64,000 bases of DNA, taken from the IMG/VR virus record IMGVR_UViG_3300027710_000017, positions 1 through 64,000 of that record; one strand, written 5' to 3'. The notes under the pieces were generated by a model. The model was given only the letters and a program-made list of their open reading frames with translations, was not told where the DNA came from and ran no database searches. This stretch comes from a virus. Of the stretch, positions 17,575 to 26,800 are shown piece by piece; position 1 is the stretch's first letter, and every line of letters begins with the position of its first letter. Position numbers and translations under genes: made by a program.

Positions 17575-18150
17575 TCAATCCCCCAGCCTGTCCCAATTTT
17601 GTAATGCATAATGGCCTATCCCAACTGCATCTGCAATGTCATTATCGCTAATTTCTAAATCATAGTTAATATTAACAAAGTTGATTGTCTTTTGCTTCCT
17701 GACCTCACGCTCATGTTGCTTATACCAAGACTCTGACTTGCCTGGATTTTCTTTTCTCATCAATAGCTTGGCATCTTTTGTGACTTTTCCATTGCCAATA
17801 TATGTTTGCCAGGCTATTGGGTTTGTGCCCTTAAAGACTTTAACTCCAGCCAAGGATGCTCCTGCAAGTATGGCACCCTGAACCATAGAAAGCTCAGACA
17901 TTGTTTTTGGACTATTTATAAAAATTGCCCTTTCTATGACCAAAGCCTCTGGGTTAATATCTCTTATAACGTCTACAACTGACCCTATTGCGCTTGATAT
18001 TTTTTCATAGACATTCTTACCTAAAAACTCAACCTTGCCACTAAGAATAAGTTTTTTATTTTCAAAAACAGCATAGGCTATGCTGGTGGTACTTGCGTCA
18101 ATTGAAATGATCCTATTTGGAACAGAAGAGAATTTACTCAAATTTACCAT
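17575..18150 (-). CDS. RuvC-like Holliday junction resolvase
   Basis: A 191-residue RNase H-fold endonuclease. The acidic catalytic set of RuvC is visible: D18 in IISIDAST, E73 in LVIERAIF, and D171/D174 in SDNDIADAVGIGHYAL. The AVQGAI-like segment QGAILAG also matches. The expected role is resolution of branched DNA before packaging. It overlaps the zinc-protein gene by 17 bases and lies between the Cas4-like nuclease and the terminase, consistent with late DNA processing. Confidence 0.88.
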   Translation of the reverse strand: MVNLSKFSSVPNRIISIDASTTSIAYAVFENKKLILSGKVEFLGKNVYEKISSAIGSVVDVIRDINPEALVIERAIFINSPKTMSELSMVQGAILAGASLAGVKVFKGTNPIAWQTYIGNGKVTKDAKLLMRKENPGKSESWYKQHEREVRKQKTINFVNINYDLEISDNDIADAVGIGHYALQNWDRLGD

Positions 18151-18427
18151 TAGAGAAATCCCTTATTTCTTTTATGGCTTTTTTTACGTCTTGAGGATTT
18201 ACTATACACTTAGTACATAGTGGCTCATCGTTATAAGCAGAAAGCGGCCCGTTACAGCTTTTACAAAGTCTTTCTTTTCCTATCCTTTTGCTTCTTCTGT
18301 TTTGGGCATACTTCTGTGCCATCTTTTCTTTGGTTGCAGATTCTCTGCACCCTGAAGAACAGTATATCTGATAAGAAATCTCTGTTTCAAATACAGAGTC
18401 ACACCAATTACAATGCTTGCTTTTCAT
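18134..18427 (-). CDS. Zinc-binding protein with two Cys4-type knuckles
   Basis: A 97-residue protein with two zinc-knuckle sites: C6-x2-C9 with C23-x3-C27, and C55-x2-C58 with C71-x2-C74. A basic linker (about 33-53) joins them, followed by a helical C-terminus. The design suggests a nucleic-acid-binding accessory protein. It is embedded with overlaps between the Cas4-like nuclease and the RuvC-like resolvase genes, hinting at a joint role in recombination. Not recognised as a named family. Confidence 0.7.
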   Translation of the reverse strand: MKSKHCNWCDSVFETEISYQIYCSSGCRESATKEKMAQKYAQNRRSKRIGKERLCKSCNGPLSAYNDEPLCTKCIVNPQDVKKAIKEIRDFSNGKFE

Positions 18428-19205
18428 CTAGAGGCTCCAAGGAATTAATCTTTATTAGTCCCTTGCCAGCCTCTGCGCATGCCTTTTGTATTGGACATGT
18501 CTTGCAAATTTTAGAATTAGATCGATAGTTCTTTTCTGGCAGAGTTTTGCTTTCCCATGCCTTACGTACCGTTTTCATCCATTCAAACGCCTGGTTTACC
18601 CACCTGACATAATAATCATTAATCTCTACTGGTATTACCAGAAGGTCATGATTATTTTTGTTTTCATAAATCAAGACAGCTTTTGTCTTGTTTAATATTT
18701 TCATATAGATAAGCAGCTGGATTAAATGTCCTAGCTTTGCTTTGCCACTTGCTTTCCTATACTCAAAACCTTCATTAGGCATTGTCTTAATCTCTCCAAG
18801 AAGATCCTCGCCTGCCCAATCTAGAATAACATCTCCAAATCCAAAAATTGGTGGATCGCTATAAGTAACTTTAAATTCTGAATCTTTTAGAATTCCTGCG
18901 TCAGCCATGGCTTGCTGGATTCGCTCGTGCGACTTTGTTCCGCTAGTCATATTTGCCCCGCCGTAAGCATCGGCATTATCCTCGAACGTTGCACCCTCAA
19001 AAGCTAGGTACCAGTATCTGGGACACTCTCCATGAGAGTATGCTATTGTGCTTGGAGCAAAAGAGTTTTTCTTTGTAAACTTTGGCTCACGCTTAGCGAT
19101 ATACCCGTAGTTAATCTTATCAATAAGATCTTTTGTATTAAGAAACGATGGACCAGAATTTTCTGGACTTTTTAGCATTACCTGCTGTAATAAATTTTTA
19201 GCCAT
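18408..19205 (-). CDS. Cas4/RecB-like PD-(D/E)XK nuclease with Fe-S cluster cysteines
   Basis: A 265-residue nuclease of the Cas4 / AddB-like Fe-S group. The catalytic motifs are H93-E94 in SGTKSHERIQ, D125 in FGFGDVIL, E138-x-K140 in GEIKTM and Q163 in GHLIQLLIYMK. Four cysteines at C61 and C234, C237, C243 are arranged like the 4Fe-4S ligands of Cas4. No CRISPR array or other cas gene is present, so it is likely a 5'-3' or 3'-5' resection nuclease for phage recombination and end processing. Stands next to the zinc protein and resolvase. Confidence 0.88.
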   Translation of the reverse strand: MAKNLLQQVMLKSPENSGPSFLNTKDLIDKINYGYIAKREPKFTKKNSFAPSTIAYSHGECPRYWYLAFEGATFEDNADAYGGANMTSGTKSHERIQQAMADAGILKDSEFKVTYSDPPIFGFGDVILDWAGEDLLGEIKTMPNEGFEYRKASGKAKLGHLIQLLIYMKILNKTKAVLIYENKNNHDLLVIPVEINDYYVRWVNQAFEWMKTVRKAWESKTLPEKNYRSNSKICKTCPIQKACAEAGKGLIKINSLEPLDEKQAL

Positions 19206-19211
19206 AGCTAG

Positions 19212-19517
19212 TTAGCGAATGATATATTTAAGGGCAGCAACCAAGCTATTGATTGATTCTGCTGCAGTATAATAAATATTCTTTTTCGCTCTATCTCCTT
19301 TTTCTACGTTAGTCAACCAGGTTGCACGAAATGCCATTTTAGCTGCAATTGCCTGAAGACGAACGATTTCTAGAGTTACCACACTCATTGGAATGTCTGG
19401 CTTTAGTATAACTTTTGAAATAAAAACAAGTGCGGAAGTTAATTCCTCATCGTTCATATAATCTGCTACTTCTGACAGTCCGTTAATCATGTCTATAGTT
19501 GAAGTGTTGTTTTCCAT
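19212..19517 (-). CDS. Small helical hypothetical protein
   Basis: A 101-residue mostly helical protein with an acidic N-terminal half and a basic C-terminal half (TNVEKGDRAKKNIYY). No membrane segment or motif is recognised. Proteins of this size and look recur next to Cas4-like nuclease genes in actinophages in my recollection, but I cannot assign a function. It lies six bases ahead of the Cas4-like gene and 28 bases after the oxygenase cluster. Confidence 0.6.
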   Translation of the reverse strand: MENNTSTIDMINGLSEVADYMNDEELTSALVFISKVILKPDIPMSVVTLEIVRLQAIAAKMAFRATWLTNVEKGDRAKKNIYYTAAESINSLVAALKYIIR

Positions 19518-19545
19518 AATTACTCTATTCTACCATATTCGGCTA

Positions 19546-20298
19546 CTACTTACCAATATTTTTGGCAAGTGAATTATACATGTCCCAGGCTGATGTAAAC
19601 TCTATACGCTCCTTCAAGCCTTCTAAATATTCTTTGTGAGCTTCTGGTCTTTTTAATGGATCGATAGGGTCCTCTTCTCCAGTAAGTGCCCAGTCTGCTG
19701 CTGGGCAGTAGTCAAAGGTGACTATCTCCAAAAAGTCTCCCTCTCTCCACTCACGCTTTGGCCTCCAGTGTACTTGATTAACTGCACTAAAGATTATGGC
19801 GTCTCCAGTCTTGAGACTATATGGTTGATTGTTTATGTAGATATCCCAATCTATGTTACCGCCAAGCTGGTAATTAAAGGTTACAAGGTTTTCTGTGCTA
19901 TCTATATGTGGTGGTAGCGTGGGCTCATACCTTCCGTCACCATACTTTAAGTCATAGTCTATATAGCTATAATGTGCAAGCTTTATTTCATCTTTGTGCA
20001 ACGGCTTAGAGTAAGAGTCCATAACCTTTTCTACGGATTCTGGGCAATCAAACTCAACAATCAGTCTAGACATATGAGTCATTAGTCTGGGCTCAAGTCT
20101 GCTGGTTGTGCTTATGAACTCCTCTTTGTCTCCAGGCAATGGATGAGACGCCAAGGGCGTATTTTTAATTAGGCTAATTGCTTCTTTTAGTTCTAAAATT
20201 TGATCTTCGGAAAATGGACTCTCTACGTAAATTGGTAGAGTTTTATTATATCTATCAAAGCCCGACAAGAACTTATGCATTTTTGCAACATTAGTCAT
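19546..20298 (-). CDS. 2OG-Fe(II) oxygenase-like protein, paralogue 3 of tandem cluster
   Basis: A 250-residue protein, last of three tandem paralogues. The iron-binding set is H131-x-D133 in PPHIDS and H177 in NQVHWRP, with R179 following. The intervening FNYQLGGNIDWDIYI and GDAIIFSA segments match the other two copies. The QVHWR ending is distinct from the HxV-x-P pattern of the oxygenase at 756-1358, so the cluster forms its own subfamily. It has a longer C-terminal extension (DPLKRPEAHKEYLEGLKERI) than its siblings. Substrate unknown. Overlaps the middle paralogue by eight bases. Confidence 0.78.
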   Translation of the reverse strand: MTNVAKMHKFLSGFDRYNKTLPIYVESPFSEDQILELKEAISLIKNTPLASHPLPGDKEEFISTTSRLEPRLMTHMSRLIVEFDCPESVEKVMDSYSKPLHKDEIKLAHYSYIDYDLKYGDGRYEPTLPPHIDSTENLVTFNYQLGGNIDWDIYINNQPYSLKTGDAIIFSAVNQVHWRPKREWREGDFLEIVTFDYCPAADWALTGEEDPIDPLKRPEAHKEYLEGLKERIEFTSAWDMYNSLAKNIGK

Positions 20299-20875
20299 TT
20301 TGAGATCCCAGCTTTAAAAGCCATTCTTCTGACCTATTATCCATAAAATCAAAGTGCTCTAGGCCAACCGTATCTTTACTATCTTTAAGATATAAGTGAC
20401 AGAATATCATTTCTATAAATTCTCCAGGAACGAAGTCTCTGCTTGGTCTCCAATGTACCTGATGTGTTCCACTAAATGTTAACGCTTCGTTATTGTTTAA
20501 AACAAACTCTGTTCCCTCTACATAAATAGGCCAGCTAACATTTGAATCTAGCTGATAATCAAACGTGAATCTTGGCTCGCTAAATCTGTCAAAGTGTGGG
20601 CGAAGGCTTGGAACTTCAGTCTTTCCATTAATGTCTAAAAGTTCATACCTGGAGAACTGATATTCCATTTCAAATCCAGAAAGCCCTGTTATTTTTTCAA
20701 CATGCGAAATTATTTTTTGCTCAATTTTTTCTGGCATTTTAAAGTCTGAAATTTGCTGCACAAACATACTCATAACATATTTGTTATAAGGGTTTTTAAT
20801 TGAGCTAAGCACGTCTTCTAGCTCAGAGTCTGTTAAAACGTTTTGTACAACTATATTTTTTTCATCAAACTTCAA
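20291..20875 (-). CDS. 2OG-Fe(II) oxygenase-like protein, paralogue 2 of tandem cluster
   Basis: A 194-residue paralogue with H94-x-D96 in RPHFDR and H141 in HQVHWRP, plus R143. The shared core reads FTFDYQLDSNVSWPIYVEG and ALTFSGTHQVHWRPSRDF, then GEFIEMIFCHL. All iron ligands are conserved, so it is expected to be active. Its start overlaps the upstream paralogue by 11 bases. Diverged strongly in the N-terminal substrate-facing half compared with the other copies, which suggests different substrates. Confidence 0.78.
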   Translation of the reverse strand: MKFDEKNIVVQNVLTDSELEDVLSSIKNPYNKYVMSMFVQQISDFKMPEKIEQKIISHVEKITGLSGFEMEYQFSRYELLDINGKTEVPSLRPHFDRFSEPRFTFDYQLDSNVSWPIYVEGTEFVLNNNEALTFSGTHQVHWRPSRDFVPGEFIEMIFCHLYLKDSKDTVGLEHFDFMDNRSEEWLLKLGSQND

Positions 20876-21521
20876 CTTGTTCCTCCAGGTTGCTAATGCC
20901 AGTTTCTCCTATTAAGAAACTTGCACGTTCCCTCAGAACGTCTTCCTGCTGATTGTCTAGTGGCATATCGGACACATACTCTAAATGACAAAAGATCATG
21001 TCGATCTCTGCATCATCTGCTATCTGCTTGTCTTCTCTCCAATGTATTTGCTGAGTTCCTGCAAAAACCAGAGCCTGATTATCCTGTAGATTATAGACAT
21101 CCTCCTCTACAACAAGTGCCCAAGGCTCTGAAGTTTTTAGCTGAATGTCGAACGTTACCCTCTGACTTGGTCTAGTGTCGTAGTGTGGGAAAAGTTTTGC
21201 TCGATATCCAAATTTAGGAGAATACCTTGCAAAAGAGTAGTCTTTTTTAAGCACTAGATGATCTCCCAAAGAATTCTTTACAACTTGATTAATCCTATCT
21301 TCAATCTCTTCGCCCAAAGATACGTCCCAAACCTTATGACTAGCCCAAGGCTGAATCCTGGTCTGCTCTTCTGAGGCATTGCCAATAATTTCATAGATCC
21401 TGTCAATGTGCCCTTGTTCAAATATATCATCAACCACTGTCACATTAAAGTCCTGGTTAGATATATGTCTTTGAGTTGCCTTAAAATCTTTATATGATGT
21501 CATAATTAAATTATACACCAT
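20865..21521 (-). CDS. 2OG-Fe(II) oxygenase-like protein, paralogue 1 of tandem cluster
   Basis: A 218-residue first member of the tandem set. Ligands are H113-x-D115 in FPHYDT and H160 in QQIHWRE, with R162. Core strands VTFDIQLKTSEPWALVVEE and DNQALVFAGTQQIHWR align with the two following genes, as does EIDMIFCHLEY. An alternative ATG lies six codons in. It sits four bases after the 3'-5' exonuclease gene, so it is the junction between the replication module and the oxygenase cluster. Confidence 0.78.
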   Translation of the reverse strand: MVYNLIMTSYKDFKATQRHISNQDFNVTVVDDIFEQGHIDRIYEIIGNASEEQTRIQPWASHKVWDVSLGEEIEDRINQVVKNSLGDHLVLKKDYSFARYSPKFGYRAKLFPHYDTRPSQRVTFDIQLKTSEPWALVVEEDVYNLQDNQALVFAGTQQIHWREDKQIADDAEIDMIFCHLEYVSDMPLDNQQEDVLRERASFLIGETGISNLEEQVEV

Positions 21522-21524
21522 AGC

Positions 21525-22133
21525 CTAGTAGGCTTCGGTTGCCTCTATAATGGCCTGTTTCTCTTTGCTAGACACCCTGCTACTAGTAACAAACCATGGC
21601 AATAGAATGTCATACAAATCTATTAGTAGATTAACATCCTGAATTTGATACTTCTTCATTTCTTTCCAAGAGTCCTTATCGCCAGCCATGCATCCAAGCC
21701 ATAGTCTAAATCCAGAATGCTTAACCTTTGCCCCAACCTCAAGCTTCTGTGCCACATAGTCTAGCTTATTTGAAGGAAACATAAAGTTTGCTTTTGTTAC
21801 ACTCATCAAATCTAAATCCTTAACTGGTGATGGCGGTAGCATGCCATTTTCCAAGAACTCTCTATTTATATGTTTGTGATCAAATGCAGCTGAGTTCCAG
21901 CCAACAAGCACATCTGCCTCTTCCATAAGTTCGTGCAGCTCTTCTAGCATGGCCTGTTTGCCGTCATGGTGTACTGATTTAAAAATTACCTTTTTGCTTC
22001 CAAGCCACCTGGCTCCAAAGCACAGCATTTCAGTACTCTTAATAATTTGATCAATACTAATGTTCTGATCCCATAGCCCCCATGTATAAACCTGCATAGG
22101 TGTTGTTTCAATATCTAAAAATAATGTCTTCAT
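21525..22133 (-). CDS. DEDD-type 3'-5' exonuclease (polymerase B/DnaQ-like)
   Basis: A 202-residue RNase H-like exonuclease with D7-x-E9 in LFLDIETT, N80 and D85 in VGWNSAAFDHKHI, and D166 in YQIQDVNLL, giving the DEDD set. The PVKDLDLMSVTK and KLDYVAQKL segments are typical of the predicted 3'-5' exonucleases related to polymerase B proofreading domains. It likely provides proofreading for the DnaE-type polymerase encoded upstream, or acts in repair. Three bases separate it from the small nuclease gene. Confidence 0.87.
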   Translation of the reverse strand: MKTLFLDIETTPMQVYTWGLWDQNISIDQIIKSTEMLCFGARWLGSKKVIFKSVHHDGKQAMLEELHELMEEADVLVGWNSAAFDHKHINREFLENGMLPPSPVKDLDLMSVTKANFMFPSNKLDYVAQKLEVGAKVKHSGFRLWLGCMAGDKDSWKEMKKYQIQDVNLLIDLYDILLPWFVTSSRVSSKEKQAIIEATEAY

Positions 22134-22135
22134 AA

Positions 22136-22417
22136 TTAATCCTCAATTAGTTGCTCTAATAGAGATAGCTCTATTATTGCTAGTCTAGTTTTTTTATTTC
22201 CTTCTCCCAGTACCACGATGATAGCTGGGTCATTTTTATTTTTCATTGCATCTGTAGTTGCCTTTGCCCAGTTATCCTGGTTTACGGTAAATCCTTTTGG
22301 ATACTCTTTAAAATCTACCGTAAAGTTTTCAAAGACTGCGTCGCCCTTAGTTGTACCTCTGCCACTATTCTTTATAGCCTTGGCCCCTAAACGCTTAATT
22401 TCAGATCTCTCGCTCAT
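22136..22417 (-). CDS. Small PD-(D/E)XK-type nuclease, Holliday-junction-resolvase-like
   Basis: A 93-residue protein with the layout KRLGAKAIKNSGRGTTKGD, then FTVDFKEY. The SGRG-x-x-KGD element followed by D35-x-K37-E38 is the pattern of small PD-(D/E)XK nucleases of the Hjc/phage resolvase type; D26 is the other likely metal ligand. Its ATG lies within the end of the small zinc-protein gene (17-base overlap). With RuvC and Cas4-like nucleases also present, the phage carries several structure-specific nuclease candidates. Confidence 0.65.
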   Translation of the reverse strand: MSERSEIKRLGAKAIKNSGRGTTKGDAVFENFTVDFKEYPKGFTVNQDNWAKATTDAMKNKNDPAIIVVLGEGNKKTRLAIIELSLLEQLIED

Positions 22418-22577
22418 AATCTTTCTTTGTTTTAGTTTTTAAAGATACCTCACTTAGATGTTTTTCAAGGCACATCCATGTAAGTAGTTTTTCTTCTGGG
22501 TAATGTCTAAGGCTAGTTACTTCAGCACTACACATTTGGCACTTAAATTTCCCTTGGTAAACTGTATATCTAGACAC
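22401..22577 (-). CDS. Small CxxC...CxxxH zinc-binding protein (58 aa, GTG start)
   Basis: Found by translating the 150-base stretch between recA and the small nuclease. A GTG at 22577, overlapping the recA stop, opens 58 codons that end at TGA 22401-22403. The product has C13-x2-C16 and C36-x3-H40, a plausible single zinc site, and a basic lysine-rich end. It overlaps recA by eight bases and the next gene by 17, filling what would otherwise be the only gap in this operon. Probably nucleic-acid binding; family not recognised. Confidence 0.75.
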   Translation of the reverse strand: MSRYTVYQGKFKCQMCSAEVTSLRHYPEEKLLTWMCLEKHLSEVSLKTKTKKDYEREI

Positions 22578-23580
22578 TGTGTACCTTTTCGTATAGCATA
22601 TTGTAAAGCTCTTTATCTTCTCTTACCTTAGCAACAAAAGCATCTCTACCCTGCAACTTAGTTCCGTCTTCCAATTGGTACCAGGCCCCAGTTCTGCTTA
22701 CAAATCCAAGCATCTCTGCAGTATCTACTAAGTCTCCAACAGAATCAATTCCAATCATGTCTCCTCTGTAGTAAAAGTCATACTCAGCAGAATCTCCTGG
22801 GGCAGATGTCTTAGAATTAAGAACTTCCCATCGGACCTTTCGACCAACCTTTTGCTCTATTAGCTTATCTCCCGACTGAATCTTTGCCTTGATAGCCTGA
22901 GAGTCAGAGCTAGATGAAAACAGTTTAACTATTGTAGATGACATAAACTGTGTTGTCAGCCCTCCTGTTGGAGCTGCCTGAGTATAGGTGGCCTGAATGT
23001 TATTCCTTGCCTGAGAAATTGCAACTATAAGAGCTGGCTTCTCCCGATTATTGGCATAGTTTAGCATTAGCCAAGCATGCTTTAAGTCTTTAGACTCAGC
23101 ACCGATCTGCTTAGTCTGATCCAAAGCCTTTAGCTCATCGGAGTCTTTTTCAAAATACACAGCTGGAAGAAGAGAGCTAATACTGTCAATTACGATAATG
23201 TCTACACCTGCTTGAAGAAGTGCAACACCAACGTCTACCATATCATTTATACTTCTGGCTTCAGAGTATATTAGCTTTTCTGTATCCACCCCTAGCTTTT
23301 TTGCCCAGTCTTCGTCATAGGACATTTCTGCGTCAACCCATGCGCAAAGCTTGCCCTCTTTTTGAGCCATAGCAATCATTTGCAGACAAAGTGAAGACTT
23401 TGCGCTAGACTTGCTTCCCCAAAGAAGAACCTGCCTTCCATAAGGAAAGCCACCACCTAGGGCACGGTTTAGTCCTGCACTTGGCGTAGGCTGCATCTCT
23501 GTCTTGATACCAACACCAGTGCTTAGCCTTTTCCTAATCTTGGGATCTAACTGAGCCATTGCTTCTTCAATAGTAGTCAT
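22570..23580 (-). CDS. recA: RecA/UvsX-like recombinase
   Basis: A 336-residue RecA-family strand-exchange ATPase. The P-loop region is GSKSSAKSS (55-63), the second strand carries WVDAEMSYDEDWAKKLGVD, and Walker B is VDIIVIDSISSLLP; the QARNN segment matches loop L2. The P-loop has Ala in place of the final Gly of the classical GxxxxGK(T/S), as do some phage RecA-like proteins. It should drive recombination-dependent replication and repair. The gene shares a base with nrdH, and nrdH with dnaE, so these are co-translated. Confidence 0.92.
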   Translation of the reverse strand: MTTIEEAMAQLDPKIRKRLSTGVGIKTEMQPTPSAGLNRALGGGFPYGRQVLLWGSKSSAKSSLCLQMIAMAQKEGKLCAWVDAEMSYDEDWAKKLGVDTEKLIYSEARSINDMVDVGVALLQAGVDIIVIDSISSLLPAVYFEKDSDELKALDQTKQIGAESKDLKHAWLMLNYANNREKPALIVAISQARNNIQATYTQAAPTGGLTTQFMSSTIVKLFSSSSDSQAIKAKIQSGDKLIEQKVGRKVRWEVLNSKTSAPGDSAEYDFYYRGDMIGIDSVGDLVDTAEMLGFVSRTGAWYQLEDGTKLQGRDAFVAKVREDKELYNMLYEKVHSV

Positions 23581-23801
23581 TAGCCCACCAATCCCGAAAT
23601 CTTGTCTGGATTAAATCCTGACCAAGAATCATCGTCTGTAATAACTACTGGAGCTGACTTAAATCCCTTAGAGATTACCAGATCTAGAGCTTCTTCGTTT
23701 ACTGTAATGTCCACAGTTGAATACTCAATATTCAGCTTGTCCATCATTCTTTTAGTTGCATCGCACTGAACGCACGAAGGCTTTGTGTATACTGTAATCA
23801 T
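23580..23801 (-). CDS. nrdH: NrdH glutaredoxin-like redoxin
   Basis: A 73-residue thioredoxin-fold protein opening MITVYTKPSCVQC; the C10-V-Q-C13 active site is the classical NrdH motif. The later SAPVV cis-proline segment and W-SGFNPDKI end match NrdH. It reduces the NrdE C-terminal disulfide using thioredoxin reductase. It is separated from nrdIEF by about 10 kb and is instead sandwiched with one-base overlaps between the polymerase and recA genes. Confidence 0.93.
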   Translation of the reverse strand: MITVYTKPSCVQCDATKRMMDKLNIEYSTVDITVNEEALDLVISKGFKSAPVVITDDDSWSGFNPDKISGLVG

Positions 23802-26800
23802 TATTTTATATCCTCCAAGATAATTGTTCCATCCTTTGTTTTACCAAACTCAAAAGTGTATGCCATGCCCTCTTTAATATTCATGTATGCCTTTGGAAAG
23901 GCTGTAGGGAATACTGTGACAGAGTGTAGGTTTCGTGAAGTATCTGCCAAGGTAAGAGATGCCATCTTCTTACCTGCCTTTGTAACTCTTGGCTTAAAAG
24001 AAATAACAAACATTTCGTCATCCTTATATGGCAGCATCTTATAGTTTAAGAACTTAACCAGGGCGGATTCAGAACCTTTAATTTCGTCAACACTGATAGC
24101 ATTAACAATCCGATTATCATTACATAAAACAAGGTAGGTTTTACCAGTTTCAATAGTTGTCTGTTCTTCATCAAATATCCCAACACTTCCTGTTTTGTCT
24201 AGAATTTCTACACGTGACCAACCCTTGCCACGTTTAATTGTTTTAACCATTCCCATGAGAACGTACGCACCCTTTTCTTCAAACTCTTCTATGTCATTAA
24301 TAAATGCATAGTAGTGAGATGGAATATCTATGTTAAACTCTGGGAGGTTTAGATACTCATAAAGGCTCTCTCGTACCTCGTTTTCATTTCTTGGGTTATC
24401 ATCAAAAGTTGCTGCTCCTACTAGCTTAAGTGCTTGCAGTGCACGGCTATTGACTCCGTTGCCCTTTCCAAAAGTAAACGCCTCAAGATCTTTATAGGAG
24501 GCAAATGGTCTTCTAGCAATATACTTCTTTGCAATATTGTCAGAGATATACTTGATTGAGCTTAGTCCAAACCTAATGCCCTTACCCTCAATTTTAAAGT
24601 CCATGTCTGATTCATTGATGTGTGGAAGCCTAATAGAAATGTTCATTCTCTTGGCTTCGATCAAATACTCAGTCCTGGCATCCTTATCCTTTTCATTCTT
24701 AAGAACAGAGTACATAAACTCTATTGGATAATACTTTTTAAGCCAGGCTGTCCAGTAAGATAGTGTTGAGTAGGCTACCGCATGAGACTTGTTAAATGAG
24801 TAACCTGCGTGAGCTTCAAAATCTGTCCACAGGTTTAGCGCATCATTTGGAGATAGATAGTTAGACGCACCAGAAACAAACTTTTCCTTAAACTGGTCAA
24901 ACTCTTTTGCATCTTTCTTTTTACCAATAATTTTACGAACCTTGTCAGCTTCGGCCATCGACATTCCGCCTAGCTCAGTACAGGCTTGCATAACCTGCTC
25001 CTGATACAAGATACACCCATAGGTATCTTGAGTAAATGCCTTCATGACTTGGTGATGATAGCTAATGTTTTGCTTGCCGTGCTTACGAGCAATATAGTCT
25101 TTACCAATAGTATTCATGGCACCTGGTCGAACTAGAGCGTTAGAAGCAGCTAGCTCTGCAAAATTCTTTACCCCCATCTTTACCAAAAGATTTGTATATG
25201 GTGTAGCTTCACACTGAAACACTCCCTTAGTATATCCAGAAGAAAGCATCTCGTAGACCTTGTCGTCTTCCATATCAATTTCTAAAAGATTTATATCTTT
25301 CCCAGTCCTATCCTTAATAATATCCAAGGTGTCTCTTAGCACTGACAGGGTCTTTAGACCTAGAGCATCGATCTTAATTAGTCCGATGCGCTCCGCTTCT
25401 TCCATGTCTACCGCAACAACTGGAATTCTGTCTCCGCTTCCTGGAGAAGTTCTTGTTTCCAGTGGTGCATATTTAAATATTGGAGACTTTGAGGTGACAA
25501 CACCAGCAGCATGGATTCCAGTGCCACGAATGCGGCCACGCAGTTGTTCACCGTATTTTTCAATTTCTGGATACTTTTCACGGAACCAGGCAGCTTGTTT
25601 TGATGTGCAATAATCGTCCCAAGTATCTACGACTTTCATAACTTTATTTACGTCGGTCAGCGGTATGTTTAGCACACGAGCAATGTCCCTAACAACACCC
25701 TTGTCTTTGAACTGTAGGAATGTTGCAATAGATGCTACGTGACGATATTGACGTACAAGATAGTCTTTTACTTCTTCACGACGTGAGTCCTGGATGTCCG
25801 TATCGATATCTGGAAAGTCATTACGCTCTGGATTGATAAATCGGAAAAACAGAAGTCCGTGCTTGATTGGATCAATATCTGTAATCCCTAACGCATAGCA
25901 AAGTAAAGATCCTGCAGAAGATCCACGGCCAGGACCTACAAGGATGCCTTCTTTCTTTGCCCAAGAAATCATGTTTCGAACTACAAGAAAGTATGGACCA
26001 AACTTTTTATCCTTGATTACAGACAGCTCTTCCTGTAGTCTATCCAGGTATTCCTGCTTGTCCTTTAAGCCTCTTTGGGCAAGACCCTCAAGAGCAAGAT
26101 TTCTCAGCTCTTCATCTGGCTTCTGGTACTGAACTGGGAGCAAGTCTAGGTGATCCTGAATATCGTAAGAGCCAATCTTTTCAGAAATCTCAAGGGTGCT
26201 CTGGTAAATATCTTCTCTGTCTATTCCCTGAGATGACATTGCATTCTTCATCTCTTCATAGGATAGTAAATGAATTTCAAACTTATTAAAAGACATCTGT
26301 CTATCTGCACCGTAAAGATAATCCAGCTTATCCATAAGATTGTCATGCTTAAGGGACTTTTCGTATGTAGCATCCTTGGCAATCTTATTAGCATATGTAT
26401 TAAGAATTAGCTTTAGCTCTTGAATTTCTTTTTGTCCAGCATGTGAGTGGTGACAGTCTGGAGTTACCACAGCCTTGACGCCATACTCATCAGCTAGCTC
26501 AAGCAGCTGATTATTCACTTCTGGTGGATTATGCGGCATTACTTCAATATAATAGTCTTCTCCAAAAACACGCTTATGCCATTCAATAATGTGCTTTGCC
26601 TCTGCAAGCTCTTCAGCCTCAATAGCTTTTGCTAGTGCACCAGACAAGCAACCAGAAAGAACGATAAGCCCTTCTGAATACTTCTCTAACACTTCATAAT
26701 CAATGCGTGGCTTTTTGTAGTAGCCCTCAGTCCAAGCAATTTCGTTAAGCTTGTTTAGATTTTCTAGACCAACATCATTCTTTGCAATAATAATTATGTG

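Noticed and set aside
18408-19205. Cas4 as a sign of a CRISPR-Cas system
   Set aside because: No repeat-spacer array and no other cas gene in the window; Cas4-like nucleases are common in phage recombination modules.
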